Source of the DNA: Gymnopus androsaceus JB14
Lineage: Eukaryota; Basidiomycota; Agaricomycetes; Agaricales; Omphalotaceae
Length of the DNA stretch: 64,000 nucleotides
Direction: 5' to 3'
Assembly (NCBI GenBank): GCA_009733575.1
Contig: ML769403.1
Span: 62,001 to 126,000, forward strand
The position numbers and the translations under genes are program-made. Of this stretch, positions 56,358 through 64,000 are shown one piece after another. A model generated the notes under the pieces. The model did no database searches, had not been told where the DNA came from, and saw nothing but the letters and a program-made list of their open reading frames with translations. The first letter of the stretch is position 1. Every line of letters starts with the position of its first letter.

Positions 56358-57375
56358 ATGCTGAGAGAGCTGCGATGTTTCCGCTCGATCCCCTATTCTC
56401 AGCCGAAGCTATCACAGGATAGTCAGGCTAGCTTTCAGACCCGTGAAGGAGACTTTAGGTCCAGAGTTGCAAATAGAGACAATAGGCGGTGTGTGATGAC
56501 AGAGGAAGATAAGAAAGTATGCGATGCAGCTCATATGGTATCTTTCAAAAAGGGTGCATCAGTGAGCTTGTCCAATCTCTGATATAGCTAGTTCTCACTC
56601 ATGGCTATATAGTATATGAGAGCTTTCTCTTCTGGTCGAACTAGGGGCCAAATTATCATCGACGATATCAATGATACGCGCAATGGCATCTTGGTGCGCA
56701 AAGATAAGCGCATAGAATTAGGAAAGAATTTAGCTATTCTAAAGGTGTGTATGCCTTGACTCTACGATCAACTTTTACTGTGTTTGACTCCGTTTTTGTG
56801 CAGACCCCGAACTTCGCTCTTAATGCGTCAGACATAATCGCAACCGCGAACTCAAATGACGAATTGTACATTACACACCATTTCGACGAAAAGGAAACTA
56901 CTACACACATTATTGGATCTCGCAGTACCACCTATGGGTCTAATCGTTGCATTCGCGTCCCAGATGACAAATCCGACTGGCCTCCTGATTTCCTCTTTGA
57001 CGCCATGTACGCTTCCGCTGTCTTATTTCACTTCCGCGCCCAGGAGACTGGTTCCTGGCGAGAGAAGTTTCTATCCAGCAGCGAAGACCTCCCAACAGGT
57101 CGAATTTGACAAACTCAAAGCTGAAGAGGCTTGAAAAAGGCCAATGCTGATGCTGGTGCTGCTACTTGTGATGAATGGGCAGCTCAGCGTACTTGCTCAG
57201 CGCGAATGGTGGTGACTCAGACTCATGGAAGGAGTGGGCCTGTGAGCAGCTGTTGTTCTGGCCCTATCGGAATCTATCTCCTTCGCGGCTGGAGATGTTA
57301 AGTCAGGCGCATCAAAAGCAGGCATCAGTAAAGAAGGTTAGCAACTGGTTGGACAGGGATCAACGGAGGGTGTAG
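56358..57375 (+). pseudogene. HNH nuclease gene, copy 1 (frameshifted)
   Basis: Same gene as 58053-59050. Against that copy it has an extra base in exon one (cacaggatag), an extra base at 57067-57072, a lost base near 57130 and two extra bases near 57190-57205. These break the C-terminal frame into three pieces (56747-57109, 56856-57134, 57175-57375). Introns have the same borders. Confidence 0.8.
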
Positions 57376-58028
57376 TAGCAAAATTGGGCTTAAACAATGA
57401 AGTTTATGCAAGACCAATAAGTAGGTAAGTCTAGCTTTCAGTGCTCCTCCCCTACATGTTGCTAAGGCCATTCCTGCTTACAGCTTCCACAAGTCTTCCC
57501 TCCCGAGGCCCGAGGGTCAAGTGGAATAGCTGCTTAGCTGCTGCACCAATTGTCTAGTTTGCAGGACCCTTGTTTATAGACCAAGAGGTTGAGTCAGAAC
57601 CAAATTTTGGGGTCCATGTCCTAACTTTTCTTAGACCCATTTTTTTTCATGTCCGAATTTCATGCCTAATGTCAGAATTTTTTTCCGGTTGTCCGGATTT
57701 TTGACCTAATATATTTATTCAATATTGCAAAATACTACTGTTCTACATACTCTTCAAGTGTTCTACATGTCTGCAGTCCAACTATAGTAAGAATACAAGT
57801 CAATTATCTATATCCACATCATCTTCTTTATTTTGCAGGCTTTTGGAGGCACTCAAGACATTCAAGTTGCTTTAATGTCACTTAATAAGATAGCCTCATG
57901 CTGGTCCAGGCCTGTTGTGGCTAGATGCTTTTGCAACACCCAATTAGGCAATTCTATTGTCCGTTGTTCAACAGCCTAAGTAGTTTGAATTATTAATATG
58001 TCTGAACTTTATCTCAAGCTTTGGTAAT
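56364..58028 (+). repeat. HNH tandem duplication, copy 1
   Basis: Direct repeat of 58042-59704, separated from it by 13 bases. It includes the HNH gene and its 3' flank up to the middle of a MITE (57563 onwards). Confidence 0.88.
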
Positions 58029-58041
58029 TGATAATGGCTGA

Positions 58042-59704
58042 AGAGAGCTGCGATGTTTCCGCTCGATCCCCTATTCTCAGCCGAAGCTATCACAGATAGT
58101 CAGGCTAGCTTTCAGACCCGTGAAGGAGACTTTAGGTCCAGAGTTGCAAATAGAGACAATAGGCGGTGTGTGATGACAGAGGAAGATAAGAAAGTATGCG
58201 ATGCAGCTCATATGGTATCTTTCAAAAAGGGTGCATCAGTGAGCTTGTCCAATCTCTGATATAGCTAGTTCTCACTCATGGCTATATAGTATATGAGAGC
58301 TTTCTCTTCTGGTCGAACTAGGGGCCAAATTATCATCGACGATATCAATGATACGCGCAATGGCATCTTAGTGCGTAAAGATAAGCGCATAGAATTAGGA
58401 AAGAATTTAGCTATTCTAAAGGTGTGTATGCCTTGACTCTACGATCAACTTTTACTGTGTTTGACTCCGTTTTTGTGCAGACCCCGAACTTCGCTCTTAA
58501 TGCGTCAGACATAATCGCAACCGCGAACTCAAATGACGAATTGTACATTACACACCATTTCGACGAAAAGGAAACTACTACACACATTATTGGATCTCGC
58601 AGTACCACCTATGGGTCTAATCGTTGCATTCGCGTCCCAGATGACAAATCCGACTGGCCTCCTGATTTCCTCTTTGACGCCATGTACGCTTCCGCTGTCT
58701 TATTTCACTTCCGCGCCCAGGAGACTGGTTCCTGGCGAGAGAAGTTTTATCCAGCAGCGAAGACCTCCCAACAGGTCGAATTTGACAAACTCAAAGCTGA
58801 AGAGGCCTTGAAAAAGGCCAATGCTGATGCTGGTGCTGCTACTTGTGATGAATGGGCAGCTCAGCGTACTGCTCAGCGCAATGGTGGTGACTCAGACTCA
58901 TGGAAGGAGTGGGCCTGTGAGCAGCTGTTGTTCTGGCCCTATCGGAATCTATCTCCTTCGCGGCTGGAGATGTTAAGTCAGGCGCATCAAAAGCAGGCAT
59001 CAGTAAAGAAGGTTAGCAACTGGTTGGACAGGGATCAACGGAGGGTGTAGTAGCAAAATTGGGCTTAAACAATGAAGTTTATGCAAGACCAATAAGTAGG
59101 TAAGTCTAGCTTTCAGTGCTCCTCCCCTACATGTTGCTAAGGCCATTCCTGTCTACAGCTTCCACAAGTCTTCCCTCCCGAGGCCCGAGGGTCAAGTGGA
59201 ATAGCCGCTTAGCTGCTGCACCAATTGTCTAGTTTGCAGGACCCTTGTTTATAGACCAAGAGGTTGAGTCAGAACCAAATTTTGGGGTCCATGTCCTAAC
59301 TTTTCTTAGACCCATTTTTTTTCATGTCCGAATTTCATGCCTAATGTCAGAATTTTTTTCCGGTTGTCCGGATTTTTGACCTAATATATTTTATTCAATA
59401 TTGCAAAATACTACTGTTCTACATACTCTTCAAGTGTTCTACATGTCTGCAGTCCAACTATAGTAAGAATACAAGTCAATTATCTATATCCACATCATCT
59501 TCTTTATTTTGCAGGCTTTTGGAGGCACTCAAGACATTCAAGTTGCTTTAATGTCACTTAATAAGATAGCCTCATGCTGGTCCAGGCCTGTTGTGGCTAG
59601 ATGTTTTTCAACACCCAATTAGGCAATTCTATTGTTGGTTGTTCAACAGCCTAAGTAGTTTGAATTATTAATATGTCTGAACTTTTATCTCAAGCTTTGG
59701 TAAT
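58042..59704 (+). repeat. HNH tandem duplication, copy 2
   Basis: Direct repeat of 56364-58028. It continues beyond into the complete MITE at 59238-59793. Confidence 0.88.
58053..59050 (+). CDS. HNH nuclease-domain protein (HNH_2 type), copy 2
   Basis: Exons 58053-58238, 58290-58421 and 58481-59050, with introns of 51 and 59 nt (GTGAGC...TATAG; GTGTGT...GTGCAG), all phase 0, give 295 residues. RSRVANRDNRRCVMTEED followed by CDAAHMVSF is the HNH_2 core found in many Agaricomycete proteins, with TRNGILVRKDKRIELGKN and TPNFALNASDI in the expected order after it. Such proteins are presumed DNA nucleases of unknown role. The start is uncertain because the N terminus is cut at the duplication border and the family usually has more residues before the core. 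The last third is charged and helical. Confidence 0.72.
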
Positions 59705-59793
59705 GATTTTGTCCAAACTTTGGGACCAACATCTTGCTCTGAAATAAAAGTTTTGTCTGGACATCAACCTCTTAGTCTATAAACAAGAGTCCT
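59238..59793. mobile_element. MITE with AGGACYCTTGTTTATAGAC ends
   Basis: A 556-bp element: the start AGGACCCTTGTTTATAGACC is inversely matched at the end (AAACAAGAGTCCT), about 27 of 30 bases. The copy at 57563-58028 is cut at its right end by the tandem duplication. No TSD was established. Confidence 0.7.
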
Positions 59794-59992
59794 TAGTCCT
59801 CTCAGCCTAGACCATGTGTAACACCCCCGATCCCTGATTGGCAGGAACTCAGTCTTTACCAGCGGCAGTGTGTTCCTGTGCCTGCCAATATTCTATATCA
59901 TAATAATTATATAGTAACATACCTTAGCTTTTTACCATCACCTTGCAAGTATGCTGAATAAATCCAGTAATACTCACTTGCATGATATTAAG

Positions 59993-60488
59993 GAAGGGGC
60001 TGCAAACTTTCAAAAAGTTGACCGCAGGTTGAAATTTTTGGAACCAGCCTTTTGGTCGGACTAACTAACTATGTAAGCGTCCCCATGCACCATATATGGT
60101 AAATCAAGATTAGATATTGGTATTTTTCTGCCTCCGAGCTAGCAGTTACACTATCCCAAGCTTTTTATAGACTGTAAATACTATGAATCTTGAAAGGACA
60201 CTTTTTAGAAAACATTGTCACTGAAATGTTGGAACTTTGGGACCATCTAACATTATGTGACTGGTGTGACAAAAAGATGACTGTCATCTGTAAAAATACC
60301 AGCAATGGAGGAATCAAAAGAGGAGCTTAATCAGACATCTGGTGGTAAGTGCAGTGGACTAAGGAGGTCCCAAAAATGCCCCAAATCACCCATTTAGAGG
60401 GGTGTCAAACTTTTTTTTTTTTTCTGGCCTGATGGCTGGACTAACTAACCGACCCCCGCTTGGGCACTTAATTCTTTGCAGCCCCTTG
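59993..60488. mobile_element. hAT-like MITE, AAGGGGCTGCAAA ends (independent insertion)
   Basis: A 496-bp relative of 28288-28766, sharing ggttagttagtcc and gaccgcaggt-like inner blocks. It is flanked by the exact 8-bp duplication atattaag at 59985-59992 and 60489-60496. As its target differs, it shows that this family has transposed. Confidence 0.9.
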
Positions 60489-60537
60489 ATATTAAGGCTC
60501 TTGACTCCCCAGGAGTTGTTACACTTTTTGAGTACCT

Positions 60538-60741
60538 GTGTACTCTATTCAGCAAACCCACAAGATGCCAAGTCATTATGACAACTCAGGTTATGGCAAC
60601 ATTGTAAATGTTGCTAATAACCATTATTGGAATTGCTACAGCAATTCCAACATCAATAGTGTTGTTGTTCCCTCAAAAGAGATTCACTTTGGTGAATCTC
60701 ATTACAGTGGTGGTTGCTACATTTACCTTACAATTCCCTAA
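60538..60741 (+). other. Short frame containing three perfect hairpins
   Basis: A 67-codon frame, Asn/Tyr/Ser-rich (GYGNIVNVANNHYWNCYSN), without recognised family. Three inverted pairs lie in it: 60596-60614 (7-bp stems), 60627-60650 (10-bp stems, 4-base loop) and 60679-60700 (9-bp stems, 4-base loop). Translation is doubtful. Confidence 0.3.
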
Positions 60742-60990
60742 CCAGTACTTACCTCTCTCTCTTTTTTCTCCTCACTGATTGTACTAGCTATATTGTGTCA
60801 TTGCCCACCCCCCACTACTCATAGTAATTTTCTCAACTTCCCTGTATACTTATTGCACTAGTTTATTTTTCTTGGACCTCCTCCCCTCCTTCTTGCAATC
60901 TACCTCTCAGTATGATACATTCTGCAATACACAAACAGCCCTTTGGGTTGATTTAGCTGGCTAAACACCTATCTAATGGGATCAAACCTA
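60742..60990. other. AT-rich intergenic stretch
   Basis: Nothing recognised. Confidence 0.3.
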
Positions 60991-61618
60991 CATCAGCAAA
61001 ACCCACAGCACCCACAGCAAGGTACCCCTCTGTCCAGAACTGTGGATTGATGTGGATTGCTGTAGACTACTATGGATTTTATAGGAATGTTGCCTGTCAG
61101 GGTCTTATTCAATACCAAATATATTACTTATTTGAATGGTTTCCCTGAATGACAAGAGCAAAATTGTGGCAGAATAATGATAAAACCATATTGAATACTA
61201 CTACTACTTGGACTCTGAGGGATCCACCACTGGTTGACAGAATACTGTACACCACTTGACTACTACTACCTAGTATTACCATGTTGGTGTGAAATCTGAA
61301 GTTCAAATAAGTCATCAAATGTCATATGAAAACTACAGGGAGGAGAACTTACAGTCCAAGTTGGGTGAGATCAGTGGGGGGAAGGAGAGATGTGGAACTT
61401 CATGTCTCGCGCGCTTGCCACTGATTAAATAGCATCCAAGGTCCCCATTGCTGTATCCATCAGTTAGGAATGACAGATGTCAAATGGTCAAGCAATGCTC
61501 AACCTACAGAAACCTACAGCAACCTACAGGACTTCACAGAACTGTAGAGTGCTGTGGCTGCTGTGAATTGCTGTAAGTTGCTGTTGTTGCTGTAGCATTC
61601 ACCCAGGTTTTGCTGATG
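60991..61618. mobile_element. Foldback element, CATCAGCAAAACC family
   Basis: Starts CATCAGCAAAACCCACAGC and ends ACCCAGGTTTTGCTGATG. The inner blocks (agcaaggtacccctctgtcc; gtagattgctgt-like steps) match 15689-16401 with substitutions. Non-coding. Confidence 0.7.
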
Positions 61619-61822
61619 CAGGATGAGAGAAGTAAATCAACAACTTATCTGCTGTTGTGGGGTCAATTCACTGCCAACCAGGGGAGGATTCATGTGGGCA
61701 CCTCATTGTCAAGCATGATCATCCTGAAAATTTTTGACCCTTTGGCTGACATTCTTGGTATGCTTTTGTGCAAGGTATAAGACCAAAGCCTAATTTATAT
61801 CTCTTTAGATTATGATGCTATT

Positions 61823-62239
61823 ACCATGGTCCAGGGTATCTTTCCATTCTTGGAAAAACCTGGGAACAAGTCCGGGGAAAAATCACCATTTGCGAAGAGT
61901 TTCCTTTATGAAAAATATACATTATCCACCCTGTTAATTATAAGCCTTTGAATTTTATTTCCCTTTCATGCTCAAAATTAATCATTTTCCTGCCGCAAAA
62001 GAAATTGGGAGATGATCGGAATGGCATTTTTGGGCCTGGCGCAGTTCCGATCATCTCCCGATTTCTTTTGCAGTCGGGAAATTTAATTATCTTCAAATGA
62101 GAAAAACATGGTAATTTCTTTCCTTTTACACCTACAATAGAATATGTTTCTGATGATGGAAACGATTGACAAAAGATAACTTTTCCTTTAACTTTTCTCA
62201 TACATTTTCCAGGAATGGAAAGATATCCTGGACCATGGT
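61823..62239. mobile_element. Inverted-repeat element, ACCATGGTCCAGG ends
   Basis: The ends ACCATGGTCCAGGGTATC and GATATCCTGGACCATGGT are inverted over 27 bases with one mismatch. A second inverted pair, CAAAAGAAATTGGGAGATGA and its inverse, lies at 61996-62021 and 62046-62071. The 417-bp element has no coding capacity. Confidence 0.7.
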
Positions 62240-63070
62240 GTATGGACTTCCCCGCGTTTGCCTGCTCCACTATTGATTACATTCGGTATCAACAGTGAGT
62301 GTTCATCCTAACTCTTGTGCCTATATGCAACCTATATGATTGTCCTGAGCCGTAAGCTACTACTTAATATTAGATCTCACCTCCAATGAAGCGCCGCTGT
62401 GTTTCACGAATCCCGAAGATACAGAGATTCCTCAATTAAAAGAATGGGTTCATGCCGTGACTGAAACCTCTGAGAAATGACAGCCGGAATTTATGATGGC
62501 TGAGATCGAGTTTTTGCTCAAGCAGTGAAGACTTATTGTGGAAACGTTGACCTCAAATAACGTTAACGTTACTTGAATCAGTTTGAAACATCTAGCAACA
62601 TCTGGAGGAATGTTGGTTGACATCAACTCTTGATCAACTCATTATATTCACAAGCATATCCATCAGATATTTTCAAAACATTTTATCAGTGGTTTGGTGG
62701 TGTATGTAGCCTCAGGTGCTGAAGCTAATCACAGTAGTAGACATTGAACAATCGAAGATGGTGGTCCCGACAGATACATGACATCTATCCCCCTGTATCC
62801 AGGCCACAGGATCCTCGAATGATATCATTGCACGGGACCTTGAATTCAGGACTTGATGGATCACTTTTCGAGGGAGGAAAGCTCTTTCCAGATCAGCCTT
62901 GCAAAGGAGTCTGTGTAATGATAAAAACGTCTAAGGTGTGAATAGATTGCATACAACGGTTGAGATATACTTATCAGAACCTATTGAGGGAAAGAGGAAG
63001 AAGGGAGTGCAGAAGCTTAGTCTTCAAGACTCCGAAATCAAAGTTCATTATTTTTGAATTAGAAAAAGTC
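62240..63070. other. Intergenic region, no supportable gene
   Basis: Short plus-strand coding-like stretches (for example near 62390-62480, EDTEIPQLKEWVHAVTE) occur without an intact frame. Confidence 0.35.
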
Positions 63071-63785
63071 CTAAGCTTCATTGTACAAAGTGCCGTACAT
63101 CGCAGTCGTCGCTGAAAGCACATTTCCTCCTGGTGATGGTGCTAAGAAAACACTATCGGTTCCTAATTGACAAGTCGTGATATGTGAGGTGAATATTCCT
63201 GAATCCGCAATTCGGTGAAGATTGAGCATTAGGCGACTCAACATAGTAACTGACATCCTGATGAAGTTTTATGAATATATTACTAGCAAAGAGCTTGAAG
63301 GATGTTACCCGCTGGCAAATGTGCATAACGCCCCCCGCAAGAACGGCTGTATAAAAAATAAGCAACGTGTCACGGTTCGTGAGCCTGTGCACAGCGTACG
63401 TCAGGATACTAGCATAAAGAAAATATTAGAGTCATTCAAAACTTGTTCAGCTCTGAGCTCGTACATAGTACGTTGATATGTTGATCAAGTTTGCAAAAGC
63501 CATCACTCTATAAATGAGAGACGCATTAGCACCTCTACTTGTATTTCAGGAAAGCAAGAACGCAACTCACCCAAAATATATCGATCCTACAAACGGGTAG
63601 TAAAATCATCAAGTCTGACATGAACGATCAACATGGATCGTATTTCTTACCATCGCGGAGAATGATGGCAACCAGAGATAGCCCCTCCAGCTGAAGTTCA
63701 TGGCGGGCTTTGTAGGCTTTGTGGAGCGTCATGATGAACAACAGTAAGTCGTACAAGAATAAAGCCTCCCAAGCAGCCGCTGCCT
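63071..63785 (-). CDS. DUF6533-like multi-pass membrane protein, 3' exons
   Basis: Five exons can be placed: 63651-63785, 63571-63586, 63465-63507, 63309-63346 and 63071-63257, with introns of 64, 63, 118 and 51 nt, all GT-AG and all phases consistent. The joined reading passes through ALFLYDLLLFIMTLHKAYK, LRDGSIYFGVMAFANLI, PFLRGALCTFAS and SVTMLSRLMLNLH, the order typical of the C-terminal half of basidiomycete DUF6533-type seven-helix proteins. Function is unknown. An upstream exon with KWMPDTNTVD seems present near 63921-63960, so the gene continues past the right edge. Confidence 0.75.
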
Positions 63786-64000
63786 CTATTAAAAGTAGTT
63801 GAGATGAGATGAGAGTTTGAAGAAGTTGATGGAGCTCGGGCACGTACGGATAGATCTACATAAAATCAGAGTTCGGTGTCAAGATATGAGTATATGACAA
63901 AGGCTGAAGAGTGACGCACACAATCAACGGTGTTGGTGTCTGGCATCCATTTAAGGTCGGCATCGGCTGACCCGACTTACCAAAGATAGAGAACTATGGA

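Noticed and set aside
59817..60523. TGTAACACCCC ... GTTGTTACA as a possible solo LTR around the hAT MITE
   Set aside because: The ends look LTR-like, but there is no target duplication and no second copy in the window.

Overview
The window looks like nuclear DNA of a basidiomycete fungus, most likely an Agaricomycete. The grounds are short GT-AG introns of 50-75 nt and a set of families typical of that group: a TPR-CHAT protein, F-box proteins, an HNH_2-type nuclease, an Axl2-like cadherin-domain protein, a NIS1-like secreted protein and a DUF6533-like membrane protein. No species is claimed.

Layout. Positions 1-5432 form a large inverted repeat with arms of about 2.07 kb. Its centre holds the first of three copies of a recurring block (the R-family) that carries a TATA box and a Ser/His-rich reading frame. 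Positions 5.4-15.1 kb are gene-bearing: a hypothetical acidic protein (-), a large TPR-CHAT gene (-, 8606-12501), a degenerate paralogue of the acidic protein (+), and a three-exon NIS1-like secreted protein gene (+, 14541-15074). Positions 15.7-21.4 kb hold foldback elements, a decayed second TPR locus split by a solo LTR, and a decayed polyubiquitin locus.

Positions 21.5-47.4 kb are a mobile-element complex. A Ty3/gypsy chromovirus (21658-28246, TSD cagat) sits in a hAT-like element, which sits in the polyubiquitin pseudogene. The 3' half of the chromovirus and everything downstream is repeated as units U1 (26694-34913), U2 (34914-39077, partial) and U3 (39078-47378). The units carry hAT MITEs with clear 8-bp TSDs, a 384-bp near-perfect palindrome, a poly(A)-tailed SINE-like element, a hairpin MITE and R-family copies. 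The units differ mainly by one-base indels, so assembly or sequencing error must be weighed.

Positions 48-64 kb are again gene-bearing: a conserved-type small protein (-), a truncated F-box gene, a disordered two-exon protein (-), a zinc alcohol dehydrogenase (-) divergent from an intact F-box gene (+), a 5'-truncated Axl2-like gene (-), two tandem HNH nuclease copies (+), further MITEs, and the 3' part of a DUF6533-like membrane protein gene (-) at the right edge.

No operon-like system is visible. The features most worth attention are the self-priming signal and candidate -1 frameshift site of the chromovirus, the nested insertions in polyubiquitin, the homogenised TPR array fused to a CHAT protease domain, and the junctions of the U1-U3 array.
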